From Methanoregula sp. (GTDB taxonomy: Archaea; Halobacteriota; Methanomicrobia; Methanomicrobiales; Methanospirillaceae): DNA of 64,000 nucleotides. Shown piece after piece: positions 47,502 to 56,468 of the stretch; positions within the stretch are counted from its first letter, which is position 1, and each line of letters starts with the position of its first letter. The translations under genes were made by a program, and so were the position numbers. The stretch is from NCBI GenBank assembly GCA_023228295.1, contig JALOBP010000001.1, forward strand, positions 1 through 64,000, read 5' to 3'. The notes below the pieces were generated by a model. It was not told the origin of the DNA. It saw only the letters and a list, made by a program, of their open reading frames with translations, and did not search any database.

Positions 47502-47528
47502 TGAAAGAAACGAATTAATGGAGATCTT

Positions 47529-48311
47529 ATGACAGATTTCGCAACAATCGGAAGAAAAAAACTGCTCGAGATTGACGGGGAAGCGGGTGTGAGGGTGGAA
47601 GAGACCCTGAACGCGGTTTGCCCGGACCTTTCCCGGTACCTTATCGAATATTCTTTCGGGGAGATCTATGCCCGGGAGGTCCTTGATAACAAAACCAAAG
47701 AGCAGGCCGTTGTGGCGGCTCTTACCGCGATGGGTACTGCAGCGCCCCAGCTCAGGGTCCATATCCATGCCGCTCTCCATGTCGGCTGCACGCCCGAGGA
47801 GATACGCGAGATCATCATCCAGATGTGCGGGTACGCGGGGTTCCCGGCAACGCTGAATGCCATGGGGACGCTCATGGAGGTCCTAAAAGAGACCGGCCGG
47901 ACGCTCTCAAAGGACTCCGCCCACGTCGGGACAGAAGGACGGTACGAGCGCGGGAAGGAGCTGCTATCGCAGATCGCCCCGCACCAGGAACAGGCGCTCA
48001 GGGAGACGTTCGACCCGATCAACCCGGACATCACGAAATATGTCATCGAATTCGGGTACGGCGATATCTATGCCCGGGGCATCCTGCCGATCAGAAGCCG
48101 GCAGGTGGCAACCATCGCGGCCCTGGCTGCAAAGGGCACCGCCCCCACACAGCTCCGCTTCCACATCGGAGGCGGGCTGAAAGCCGGCCTTTCCGAGGCC
48201 GAGATCGTTGAGATCCTGCTGCTCATCTCCATCTATGCCGGGTTCCCGGCAGCGCTGAACGGCATTCTTGCCACCCGCGAGGTAGTGGCCCTCCAGAAGG
48301 ATGAGGAATGA
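47529..48311 (+). CDS. carboxymuconolactone decarboxylase/AhpD-like double-domain protein
   Basis: A 260-residue protein with two CMD/AhpD-type repeats. Repeat one (about 25-115) has LTAMGTAAPQLRVHIHAALHVG and GYAGFPATLNAMGTL; repeat two (about 150-255) has LAAKGTAPTQLRFHIGGGLKAG and IYAGFPAALNGILAT. The CxxC redox pair of true AhpD is absent in both, so peroxidase-partner activity is unlikely; lactone decarboxylation or another reaction is possible. It sits mid-array, 27 nt after the OYE gene. Confidence 0.88.
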   Translation: MTDFATIGRKKLLEIDGEAGVRVEETLNAVCPDLSRYLIEYSFGEIYAREVLDNKTKEQAVVAALTAMGTAAPQLRVHIHAALHVGCTPEEIREIIIQMCGYAGFPATLNAMGTLMEVLKETGRTLSKDSAHVGTEGRYERGKELLSQIAPHQEQALRETFDPINPDITKYVIEFGYGDIYARGILPIRSRQVATIAALAAKGTAPTQLRFHIGGGLKAGLSEAEIVEILLLISIYAGFPAALNGILATREVVALQKDEE

Positions 48312-48327
48312 GCGGAGGAATATAACG

Positions 48328-48999
48328 ATGAGTACCGTTATCGCCATCAACGGCAGCCCGCGGAAGAAACGGAACACGGCCACGCTCCTTGAACATGCCC
48401 TTGAGGGAGCGAAATCGCAGGGTGCGGATACAGAACTTGTCCACCTGTACGACCTTGACTTCAAAGGCTGTACCAGCTGCTTTGCCTGCAAGCTTAAGGA
48501 AGGTAAGAGTTACGGGCGGTGCGCCATGAAGGACGACCTGACACCCATCCTTGCAAGGATCGAACACGCCGATGGTCTGATCCTGGGCTCTCCGATCTAT
48601 CTGGCCACGATCACCGGTGCAATGAAATCCTTCCTTGAACGGTTCACGTACCCGTACGTGACCTACGCTACCCTGCCGCCATCCTCGATATTCGCAGGAA
48701 CGATGCAGATCGGGTTCATCTACACGTTCGGGGTGAGCGATACCACGATGAAGGCGATGCAGTATGACTGGCAGATCAGGGTCAACCAGATGCTTTTAGA
48801 TCACATGTTTGGCAAAACCGAGTCGCTCGTTGTCAATGACACCTCCTTGTTTGACGACTACTCGAAGTACGTCACGGTTCACGATGTGGCGGCCAAGAAA
48901 AAACAGCACCGGGACGTCTTCCCGCAGGACTGTAAAAGGGCGTATGATCTCGGCATGCGGATGGCAAGAACCGTGGAAAATCCGGGACGGACCTGCTGA
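48328..48999 (+). CDS. flavodoxin-like iron-sulfur flavoprotein, paralogue A
   Basis: A 223-residue NADPH-dependent FMN reductase-family protein. INGSPRKKRNTATLL near 6-20 is the FMN loop; FKGCTSCFACKLKEGKSYGRC near 46-66 (four cysteines) may hold a [4Fe-4S] cluster; GSPIYLATITGAMKSFLER forms the flavodoxin core. Its first about 75 residues are nearly identical to the next gene's product, while the rest has diverged to about half identity. Start ATG 48328 is preceded by GCGGAGG. Confidence 0.87.
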   Translation: MSTVIAINGSPRKKRNTATLLEHALEGAKSQGADTELVHLYDLDFKGCTSCFACKLKEGKSYGRCAMKDDLTPILARIEHADGLILGSPIYLATITGAMKSFLERFTYPYVTYATLPPSSIFAGTMQIGFIYTFGVSDTTMKAMQYDWQIRVNQMLLDHMFGKTESLVVNDTSLFDDYSKYVTVHDVAAKKKQHRDVFPQDCKRAYDLGMRMARTVENPGRTC

Positions 49000-49079
49000 A
49001 CAGCCGGTTGGTCTTCTCTGCCCTCTAAAAAGAAACACCGGATGAGCCCGGACAAACCCAAACATACGAGGAAAAAACC

Positions 49080-49736
49080 ATGACAACAGTAATTGCAATC
49101 AACGGCAGCCCGAGAAAGAAATGGAATACCGCAACACTGCTCGAACATGCGCTCGAAGGAGCAAGGTCACAAGGCGCAGAGACGGAACTTGTCCACCTGT
49201 ATGACCTTGACTTCAAGGGCTGCACCTCCTGTTTTGCCTGCAAACTGAAGGGCGGGAAGAGTTACGGGAAGTGCGCCATGAAGGATGACCTGGCCCCGGT
49301 CCTTGAACGGATCGCCGGAGCAGATGCCCTGGTTCTCGGCTCCCCTGTCTATTTCGGTAATGTCACGGGGGAGATGCGGTCGTTCATGGAACGACTGCTC
49401 TTCCCGAACCTGACCTACACCCGTCCCCCGCAGTCACTTGCCCCGCGCCAGATCCCTACGGCGTTTGTGTACACGATGAATGTCTCGGAGCAGATGATGA
49501 AGGAGAACTACGGGACCTTCATTGCAGCGAATGCCAGTGTTTTGAAGATGATGTTCGGGAGCTCGGAATCCTTCTTCTGCAACGAGACGCTCCAGTTCGA
49601 GGATTACGATAAGGTGGTCTTCAGCTACTTCGATCCGGAAGAGCGGCGGAAGCGGCGCCGGGAGATCTTCCCGCAGGACTGCCGCAGGGCGTTCAACCTC
49701 GGGGTGCGGATGGCAGAGATAGCAGGTGGCGCATGA
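49080..49736 (+). CDS. flavodoxin-like iron-sulfur flavoprotein, paralogue B
   Basis: A 218-residue paralogue of the preceding protein, with INGSPRKKWNTATLL, GCTSCFACKLKGGKSYGKC and GSPVYFGNVTGEMRSFMER. Many silent differences in the shared N-terminal part show that protein-level constraint, not recent gene conversion, keeps it alike. The divergent C-terminal half probably sets different partners. Its 3' end overlaps the following nitroreductase by 4 nt. Confidence 0.87.
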   Translation: MTTVIAINGSPRKKWNTATLLEHALEGARSQGAETELVHLYDLDFKGCTSCFACKLKGGKSYGKCAMKDDLAPVLERIAGADALVLGSPVYFGNVTGEMRSFMERLLFPNLTYTRPPQSLAPRQIPTAFVYTMNVSEQMMKENYGTFIAANASVLKMMFGSSESFFCNETLQFEDYDKVVFSYFDPEERRKRRREIFPQDCRRAFNLGVRMAEIAGGA

Positions 49737-50359
49737 GCCGGGCCGGATCCGGGCAGGATGGGAATTGGGGAATGGATGTCTTTGACGCGATTCGTAAACG
49801 GCGGGCCGTGCGGCTGTACCGGCCTGATCCGGTCAGCAGGGAACAGGTTCTTGCCATTCTTGATGCAGGCAACCGGGCGCCGTCCGGACTCAACCGGCAG
49901 CCCTGGGAGTTCCTCATTGTCACCGGCAATACGGTCCTGGAGATGGGCCGGAGCTACCGGTCCACCCTTGACGAATACCTCTCTCACTGGGACAAGTCGC
50001 CCATGCGGGATTTTATCACCCGCGAAGGGTTCATCCGGTTTGCAGAAACGTATGGTGGTGCGCCGGTTGTCATCGTCGTGCTGGTGCCGACCGATCCGCT
50101 CCCGAATTTTAAGAAAGCAGACCTCGAGAGTGCAAGCGCCGCGCTGGAAAATCTCATGCTCGCTGCAACCGCGCTCGGCCTTGGCACCTGCTGGATGACC
50201 GGGCCGCTCCGGGACGAACCGGCCCTGCGCAGGATCCTTGCCATCCCGGATGACCGGGAGATTGTCGCGGTCACACCGCTCGGGTACCCGGCCACGGTCC
50301 CGGAGGCCCCGCCCCGTCTCGATCCTGACCTGACAAAGAAAGTGCGATGGGTGGAGTGA
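49733..50359 (+). CDS. nitroreductase-family protein
   Basis: A 208-residue FMN nitroreductase. Conserved segments are FDAIRKRRAVRLYRPDPVS, NRAPSGLNRQPWEFLIV and ENLMLAATALGLGTCWMTG. It lacks the ferredoxin domain seen at 45629. Homology begins at MDVFDAI (ATG 49772), but the upstream ATG 49733 follows AGGTGG and overlaps the preceding stop, so I keep it. The substrate is unknown. Confidence 0.87.
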   Translation: MSRAGSGQDGNWGMDVFDAIRKRRAVRLYRPDPVSREQVLAILDAGNRAPSGLNRQPWEFLIVTGNTVLEMGRSYRSTLDEYLSHWDKSPMRDFITREGFIRFAETYGGAPVVIVVLVPTDPLPNFKKADLESASAALENLMLAATALGLGTCWMTGPLRDEPALRRILAIPDDREIVAVTPLGYPATVPEAPPRLDPDLTKKVRWVE

Positions 50360-50443
50360 TCGATGACGACATCTCCGTATGGAACATTGTGTATTGAACG
50401 GAAGAACAGACGATGAACACGAGAACAAAGGAGACAACCATTT

Positions 50444-51010
50444 ATGGAAGCAATCGAAGCAATCATGACACGCCGGAGTGTCAGGAAGTTTGAGAAGCGG
50501 CAGATACCCGATGCAGTACTGGAGAAGATCCTCAGGGCAGGGACCTATGCCCCGTCCGCCCTCGCTCTCCAGCCGTGGGCATTCGTTGTAGTGCAGGACC
50601 AGAAATTCTTAAACCGTGTTTCGGACTACTGCAAGCCCATCATGATATCGCTCATGAAGGATGCACACGATGGCATGTCGGACGGGTTCCGGGCACTGCT
50701 GGAAAGCTCCGGGTACTCGATCTATTACGATGCCCCGACGGTCATTATGGTCGTCGGGAAGACCGGCAGCCGGTTCCGGGAGATTGACTGCTCGCTTTGC
50801 ACGGAGAACATGATGCTCGCCGCCCATGCGCTTGGTATCGGCAGCTGTTGGATAGGGTCAACCGAAGTGGCATATGAGAACAGGGAACTCATGGAAGGGT
50901 TCCGGATTCCGGAAGGCTACAGCCCGGTCGGCACTATCGTTTTCGGGTATCCCGAAGAGAAACCAGAAGCCCACGACAAGCATCCCGCAAACGTGACGTG
51001 GGTACGGTAA
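50444..51010 (+). CDS. nitroreductase-family protein
   Basis: A 188-residue compact nitroreductase. AIEAIMTRRSVRKFEKRQIP, AGTYAPSALALQPWAFVVV and ENMMLAAHALGIGSCWIGS are the flavin-binding and dimer-interface segments. It is related to the preceding protein but not a close copy. It lies 84 nt after it and 20 nt before the last flavodoxin of the array. The substrate is unknown. Confidence 0.88.
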   Translation: MEAIEAIMTRRSVRKFEKRQIPDAVLEKILRAGTYAPSALALQPWAFVVVQDQKFLNRVSDYCKPIMISLMKDAHDGMSDGFRALLESSGYSIYYDAPTVIMVVGKTGSRFREIDCSLCTENMMLAAHALGIGSCWIGSTEVAYENRELMEGFRIPEGYSPVGTIVFGYPEEKPEAHDKHPANVTWVR

Positions 51011-51030
51011 CGGGAGAAGATGGTGTCCTT

Positions 51031-51600
51031 ATGAAAAAAGCACTTATTCTCATCGGGAGCCCGCGGAAAAAGGGCAGCACAGCAACCCTCGCAGCAGAAG
51101 CAGAGCGTGGCCTCAAAGAAAACGGCATTGAAACGAAGACGGTCTTTCTCAATGACCTGAAGATCAAAGGCTGCCAGGCATGTTACTGGTGTAAGAAGAA
51201 TGATGTTGCGGAATGTGCGATGAAGGACGACATGCAGAATCTTCACCAGCTTATGAAGGAATGCGACGGGATGATTGTTGCATCGCCCATCTATTTCGCA
51301 GGAGTCACGGCGCAGACCAAAGCGTGGCTCGACCGGCTCTTTCCCTACATCGGCATGGACTTAAGCCCGAAGATGCCGCCGGGAAAGAAGGTCTCGTTCA
51401 TCTTTACGCAGAACCAGCCGGATGCCCGGCTGTTCGCGACACCCATCGCAACTTTCATGCAGATGGTCGGGCTGACCGGCCTGCCTGTAAAGGATCATAT
51501 GCTTGCCTGTGACCTTGACACCGGGGTTAAACCGCCGGTTGAAGATAACAAAAAGGTCATGGAACAGGCGTACCATCTTGGAAAGAACCTGATCCAATAA
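51031..51600 (+). CDS. flavodoxin-like iron-sulfur flavoprotein, paralogue C
   Basis: A 189-residue FMN-reductase-family protein, last gene of the array. ILIGSPRKKGSTATL near 6-20 is the FMN loop, and IKGCQACYWCKKNDVAECAMKDD near 47-69 (shown in short) holds a four-cysteine site like that of its paralogues. SPIYFAGVTAQTKAWLDR forms the flavodoxin core. ATG 51031 follows GATGGTG. The 116 bases up to the peptidase gene contain a T-rich run near 51674 that may end transcription. Confidence 0.87.
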   Translation: MKKALILIGSPRKKGSTATLAAEAERGLKENGIETKTVFLNDLKIKGCQACYWCKKNDVAECAMKDDMQNLHQLMKECDGMIVASPIYFAGVTAQTKAWLDRLFPYIGMDLSPKMPPGKKVSFIFTQNQPDARLFATPIATFMQMVGLTGLPVKDHMLACDLDTGVKPPVEDNKKVMEQAYHLGKNLIQ

Positions 51601-51716
51601 TTCATTTTTCTGCCTGGCGAATCTCTGTCCGGCATTCTGCCCCGCATAGTACGGGACATGCCGGATCCGACCTTTTTTTATCAGCAGCAGGATTATACCC
51701 TGATCACTGAAGTCCC

Positions 51717-53828
51717 ATGTTCTCCTCTCATACCAGAAGATCCCATTGCCTCACTGCAGGAATAATTGCGCTTACCCTCACCCTTGTCATATTCGCCGGC
51801 TGCCTGCAGAACGGTGCAGAGCCCAGACCAGCGGTCAGCCCCACGCAGGCGACAACGCCGCTGGTACCGATCCGGGCGCAGTATGTCCCCGGGGAGATCG
51901 CCCGGCTGGGAGCAGCCGCAGAGCAGCAGGCCAACACGTCGTTCAACACCATCGCAGCCCTCTCCCCGGAGAAGCGCACGTTCGACAACACGGTCGTCGC
52001 GTTCGATACAGCGATGACTGATTATACAGATTCGATCTATCCGATGACTCTGATGGGGTACGTATATCCTGATCCGCAGGTGGCTGCCGATGGGATGGCG
52101 CTCGAAGAGTCCTCTGCGGTCTTCCTCAACGATATCTATACCCGGCGCGGCCTGTACAATGCTCTCAAAGGGCAGACCCCGCGGACCGCTGGAGAATCGC
52201 GGCTCTACAACCTGACCCTCCGGGATTTCGAGAAGAACGGTCTGAAACTCCCCGATGAGCGGCTGGCTAAGGTCCGGCAGATGAATGACGAACTGAGCGG
52301 GCTTGAATCCCGGTTCTCGGCCAACCTCAACAACGACAACACCACGCTCGTCTTCACCGGGGCGGAGCTTGTCGGGGTTCCTGCCGCATCGCTTTCGTCC
52401 TTTGAAAAGACCCCGCAGGGGACATACCGGGTGACAACGAAGTATCCCGACTACGTAGCCGTTATGAAGTATGCCGGCCCGGGCACAACCCGGAAAGCGA
52501 TGTACATGGCGTACAATAACCGGCAGGCCGGGGAAAATACTGCCCTCCTTGAGCAGGCTATCACCCTCCGTCAGTCCCTTGCAACGGAACTCGGGTACCC
52601 GACATGGGCTGATTTCAAGACCAACGGGAGGATGGCGGGGAACAGTGCCAGTGTCATGGCGTTCCTCAGTACTATCAAAGAGCCCCTCAAGGAGAAGAGC
52701 CGTGCCGAGAATGCCGAACTCCTTGTTCTGAAAAAGGACCTTGAACCTGCGGCCACTACACTCGACCCGTGGGATGTTTCGTACCTGCAGGAGAAACTCA
52801 CACTCCGGAAGTATGCCTATGATGAGAACGAGGTAAAGGAGTACTTCCCGGTAGACAATACCGTGCAGGGCGTCTTCCGGGTGTACGGGGAGCTCTTTGG
52901 CATCAGGTTCGAAGAGGTCAGGGACGCACCGGTCTGGTCCCCCGATGTCCGGCTCTACCGGGTCACGAACCTGACCGGCGGGGCCACGGTCGGCTACCTG
53001 TACCTCGACCTCTACCCCCGCGAAGGAAAGTACGGACATTTCGCTACGTTCCCGGTCATCAGCGGACGGATGAAGGATGGTGCCTGGTCGGTCCCGGCTA
53101 CGATAATCGTTGGTAACTTCCCGGCCCCGCAGGAGAATAAACCCGGCCACCTGACCATGTATGACGTCGAGACCATCTTCCACGAAGGAGGGCATGCCAT
53201 GCACTACCTCCTGACCACGGTTCCGTACGGCACCTGGTCCGGGTTCAACACGGAATGGGACTTTGTCGAGACCCCGTCGCAGACCCTCGAAGAATGGGTC
53301 TGGGACCCGCAGGTACTTACCTCCCTCTCTGGCCATTATACTAACTCTTCGCAGAAGATGCCCCCGGAACTCCGTGACCGGGTGATCGCGGCACGGGACG
53401 CCGGTGCGGGGCATTATTACAGTCGTATTATGGCCAACTCGCTGGAGGATATGGAATACCATACCGCACAGGGTCCGGTAAATGTAACGACAGTCTCCGC
53501 CCGGGTCTACGCGGAGATGGAGATACCTCAGGCAGACGGTATTCACCAGCCGGCATCGTTCGAGCATATCATGGGTGGCTACGATGCCGGGTATTACGGG
53601 TACCTCTGGTCCAAGGTATACGCGCTGGAGATTGCCGATACGTTCAAACAGGACGGGATGACGAACCAGACCACGGGGATGCGGTTCCGGCAGGAGATCC
53701 TCTCGCAGGGCAATATGCAGGACGGGGGAGTGCTTCTTGAGAATTTCCTCGGGAAGGCGCCCGGTCCGGAGGCATTTTACAAGCGCCTCGGGATTGCGAA
53801 TGTTTCGGGTACCGGAAACAAACCATAA
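51717..53828 (+). CDS. M3-family oligopeptidase, lipoprotein
   Basis: A 703-residue zinc metallopeptidase. An N-terminal hydrophobic segment ends in a lipobox (FAGC near 21-24), followed by a Pro/Thr linker, so it is probably anchored outside the membrane. The zinc site is HEGGHAMH in TIFHEGGHAMHYLL near residues 487-494 (HExxH form), with a downstream glutamate in NTEWDFVETPSQ as third ligand. Thimet-type enzymes cut short peptides, here probably for nutrition or turnover of surface peptides. It stands alone. Confidence 0.92.
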   Translation: MFSSHTRRSHCLTAGIIALTLTLVIFAGCLQNGAEPRPAVSPTQATTPLVPIRAQYVPGEIARLGAAAEQQANTSFNTIAALSPEKRTFDNTVVAFDTAMTDYTDSIYPMTLMGYVYPDPQVAADGMALEESSAVFLNDIYTRRGLYNALKGQTPRTAGESRLYNLTLRDFEKNGLKLPDERLAKVRQMNDELSGLESRFSANLNNDNTTLVFTGAELVGVPAASLSSFEKTPQGTYRVTTKYPDYVAVMKYAGPGTTRKAMYMAYNNRQAGENTALLEQAITLRQSLATELGYPTWADFKTNGRMAGNSASVMAFLSTIKEPLKEKSRAENAELLVLKKDLEPAATTLDPWDVSYLQEKLTLRKYAYDENEVKEYFPVDNTVQGVFRVYGELFGIRFEEVRDAPVWSPDVRLYRVTNLTGGATVGYLYLDLYPREGKYGHFATFPVISGRMKDGAWSVPATIIVGNFPAPQENKPGHLTMYDVETIFHEGGHAMHYLLTTVPYGTWSGFNTEWDFVETPSQTLEEWVWDPQVLTSLSGHYTNSSQKMPPELRDRVIAARDAGAGHYYSRIMANSLEDMEYHTAQGPVNVTTVSARVYAEMEIPQADGIHQPASFEHIMGGYDAGYYGYLWSKVYALEIADTFKQDGMTNQTTGMRFRQEILSQGNMQDGGVLLENFLGKAPGPEAFYKRLGIANVSGTGNKP

Positions 53829-53978
53829 CCTCTTTCTCTCCCACCTCTTCTCCCGGAACAGAGACCCCGACGGTGAACCGGGAAAAATAAAAAGATGGAC
53901 TTGAGCCCTTATACGTGATAATTTTTTTCTATGGCAGCATCACGTGGCAACCCGGTTACAATCTTACCGGTGACCTGC

Positions 53979-54293
53979 ATGAAGATCACCATCATCACCT
54001 TCGTTTTCCTCACGTTTGCATTTTCGTCAGTATTCTGGTACCTGATCTCGCAGACTCCGCTTATGAAGGACAATGTGACGATGCTGACGATATACGCTGT
54101 CGGCGCCATGTGGGGCCCTTCCTTCGCAACGGACCCGGTTTGCACTGGCACCGTTACAGGGAAGATCGAGAAGAACCAGCTCACCGGGACATGGAAGACC
54201 AATGGCTGCGAACCTGAAGATGGGAGCACCGACGGGAAATTTTTCCTGACCATGGCAGCAGACAACCAGTCCTGGACCGGCAGGAGAATTTAA
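53979..54293 (+). CDS. small membrane-anchored or secreted protein, unknown
   Basis: A 104-residue protein with one N-terminal hydrophobic segment (ITIITFVFLTFAFSSVFWYLIS) and an outward beta-rich part with two cysteines (VCTGTVTGKIEKNQLTGTW, NGCEPEDG). I chose ATG 53979 because GGTGACC lies just upstream; the frame reaches back to 53931. No family recognised. Confidence 0.6.
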   Translation: MKITIITFVFLTFAFSSVFWYLISQTPLMKDNVTMLTIYAVGAMWGPSFATDPVCTGTVTGKIEKNQLTGTWKTNGCEPEDGSTDGKFFLTMAADNQSWTGRRI

Positions 54294-54394
54294 CCTTTTT
54301 TTCAAAATAGTTTCATGAACCAAAAACACCCGGACGAGCAAAAATGTTCGAGGTATCTGCCGGGAACTGGCACATGAACCCGTTCGCTGAGCTA

Positions 54395-54562
54395 TTATCC
54401 CAGCCCGAGCAGCTTTCGGATCTTTCTCCAGAATGAGCGTTTCGGCCGCCTGCAGTACGGTAAACCGCCCTTCGGAATATGCGCTGCCTCGCACTCGTCG
54501 CAGAGTGTATAACGTGGGCACGTTGTCTTCGGGCAGGGGCAGTCCGGACGTATGACAGGCAT
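54395..54562 (-). CDS. small Cys-rich protein
   Basis: A 55-residue protein with seven cysteines, CPCPKTTCPRYTLCDEC then YC, and a basic amphipathic C terminus (KRSFWRKIRKLLGLG). It probably binds a metal or an Fe-S cluster and may associate with a membrane or nucleic acid through the tail. Start at ATG 54562 (MPVIRPDCPC); the frame upstream overlaps the flavodoxin gene. No family name known to me. Confidence 0.6.
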   Translation of the reverse strand: MPVIRPDCPCPKTTCPRYTLCDECEAAHIPKGGLPYCRRPKRSFWRKIRKLLGLG

Positions 54563-54588
54563 TGTGAGAAACCTTGCAGCCGGGATGC

Positions 54589-55110
54589 TTAATCCTTTGT
54601 TCCTTTGTTTAGTCCCATCTTCACCGGGAGTTCCCGGGCCCATGCGGAAATAGCATCCCAGTCGCGGAAGTCCCCGGCTGGGATCTTTGCCATTTCGAGG
54701 AACTTTCGCATCACAAAGTTTACTTTTGCAGGATCGAGATTTCCGGCAAAAAGGACGGATGAGACAGGTGTGACCGGGTCGATGGATTTTTTTAAGGCAT
54801 CCATTGCCATCTCGATTGCACCGGGATCCGGGTTCTTCGGTGCAAGCCCGACTGCAAAGGCCGCCACGGGCAGTTTCTGGAGCTGCTCACTGTTTTTCCC
54901 GACGAATTTCTTAACTGCACCATCGACACTCCCCATGTAGAGCGGCCCGCCAATTACCACCGCAGTATAGTCTGCGAGCGTTGAAATCGTTTTGATTTCG
55001 GCGACATCAACGGCAAGTCCGGTGGCTGACAGATCCTTTCCGACTGCCTGTGCAATCTCTGCTGTAGATCCATTTCGCGTTGCGTATGCGACAAGAATCC
55101 GTGCTGGCAT
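54589..55110 (-). CDS. flavodoxin-domain protein (HemG-like)
   Basis: A 173-residue protein of the flavodoxin_5/HemG type. ILVAYATRNGSTAEIAQAVG near 5-24 is the FMN phosphate loop, VVIGGPLYMGSVDGAVKKFV the second flavin segment, and WDAISAWARELP the C-terminal helix. HemG itself is protoporphyrinogen oxidase, but most archaeal relatives are uncharacterised electron carriers. I chose ATG 55110, where the family starts; the frame runs on upstream through unrelated sequence. Confidence 0.87.
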   Translation of the reverse strand: MPARILVAYATRNGSTAEIAQAVGKDLSATGLAVDVAEIKTISTLADYTAVVIGGPLYMGSVDGAVKKFVGKNSEQLQKLPVAAFAVGLAPKNPDPGAIEMAMDALKKSIDPVTPVSSVLFAGNLDPAKVNFVMRKFLEMAKIPAGDFRDWDAISAWARELPVKMGLNKGTKD

Positions 55111-55230
55111 AATAATCCCTACCGGATATTTGTGCCCCCTCTCAATAAATGAAGTGCCTGTTAATACACATGCAAGGGAATAAAAGTGATCAGGTTCGAC
55201 CTGTGAAGTACTCAAAGGAGAACAAAGATT

Positions 55231-55413
55231 ATGGCAACCGATCCCGTCTGTCTGGCAATCGTTGATGAAGACGATGCGAAATATACCGCCATTCACAAGA
55301 ACCAGAAATATTACTTCTGTTGCAACTGGTGCAAAAAACAGTTCGAGGAGAACCCGAAACGGTACTCCCGGCTTGCAACTGATGTCAGCGTTGACCTGAT
55401 GCAGGCGAAGTGA
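55231..55413 (+). CDS. YHS-domain protein
   Basis: A 60-residue single YHS domain: DPVCLAIVD near 4-12, YYFCCNWCKKQFEENPKRY near 27-45. The cysteines suggest metal binding; YHS domains occur alone or in copper-transporting ATPases. AGGAGAAC lies upstream of the ATG. It diverges from the flavodoxin gene. Confidence 0.82.
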   Translation: MATDPVCLAIVDEDDAKYTAIHKNQKYYFCCNWCKKQFEENPKRYSRLATDVSVDLMQAK

Positions 55414-55571
55414 ACCCCGGTTGGCTAGGCAGCTTCCCCAGGCAGAAGGCGTTAACCTGATCCCATGACGAAAAAACTGTCCGAAAATATCAGGGAAACG
55501 CATATCATTTTATAGCCACGCAGGCAGATACAGACACAATAATTCCCCGATGGAGATGTCCTGAGTTTTTT

Positions 55572-56372
55572 ATGAAACCTGAAGATGATTCCTGGATTAA
55601 AAACGCACATGCCAATGCAGAACTCCTGGACCGGGAGATTAAAATCCTGATATCACTGACCCGCCCGATCCGGGAAAACCGTCCCGTCATTACCAAATAC
55701 CAGGATTTCTGGAACAAGGCAAAACAGATCACAACGCAATTCAAAGAGCTCAAACCTCTGGCAAAGAGTGACCGGGACCTGCTCTGGAAACAATTCAATG
55801 GTCTCTGCCAAGAAGTAAAAGACAAACAGAAGGCTGAGTACGGGACGCTCGAATCCCTGTCGCAGGGGCATTTTGACGAAATCATGAAGCTTATAGATCT
55901 GGCGGTGCTGCCTCCCGGCACCCCGGCGGCGGAGATCCACGTACTGATGGAACGCGGGCAGGCGCTCAAAAATGCCGGAGATCAACTGGGGAGATTCAAG
56001 CACGCCATGATCGCAAAACACAAGAAAGCCTGTTTTGACAAAATCCAGGGTATCCGGAAAACCCACGACGCAGCATGGGTGCTGGTGAACGCGGGAAAGC
56101 CAAAGCAGAAATCGGAAATATCGTTCCGTGCCAGGATGAATCTTGAGGCCAATTATGAACGGTACAAAAAAGCAAAAGGGGCGCTTGAAAATTTCCAGAT
56201 CGGCAGGGATCGTATCAGCACATTTCTTGCCTCCAGTAAGGACCCCGTGAAGGTTGCCTCAGCAAAAGCGCAGCTTGCAGAAACCGAAGCACGGATAATG
56301 GATATCGAGGAAGGTATCCGGAAGCTGGAGAAATGGATTGCAGAAGATGAGCGGGTTCTGAAAGGGAAGTAA
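55572..56372 (+). CDS. helical, coiled-coil-rich protein, unknown
   Basis: A 266-residue, highly charged, Lys/Glu-rich soluble protein predicted to be almost entirely helical; the C-terminal third (AKAQLAETEARIMDIEEGIRKL region) has a heptad pattern. No signal or membrane segment. No family recognised. The 158 bases upstream hold TATA-like AT-rich sequence near 55500 and no gene. Confidence 0.6.
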   Translation: MKPEDDSWIKNAHANAELLDREIKILISLTRPIRENRPVITKYQDFWNKAKQITTQFKELKPLAKSDRDLLWKQFNGLCQEVKDKQKAEYGTLESLSQGHFDEIMKLIDLAVLPPGTPAAEIHVLMERGQALKNAGDQLGRFKHAMIAKHKKACFDKIQGIRKTHDAAWVLVNAGKPKQKSEISFRARMNLEANYERYKKAKGALENFQIGRDRISTFLASSKDPVKVASAKAQLAETEARIMDIEEGIRKLEKWIAEDERVLKGK

Positions 56373-56468
56373 TCATCCAATTTTATGACCGCCGGCTGTT
56401 GTACGGTTCGCCGAGGACTTTTTTATGGTCTATAGCTGTCAAGGTCCTGTTGATCCCCCCTAAAAGAA

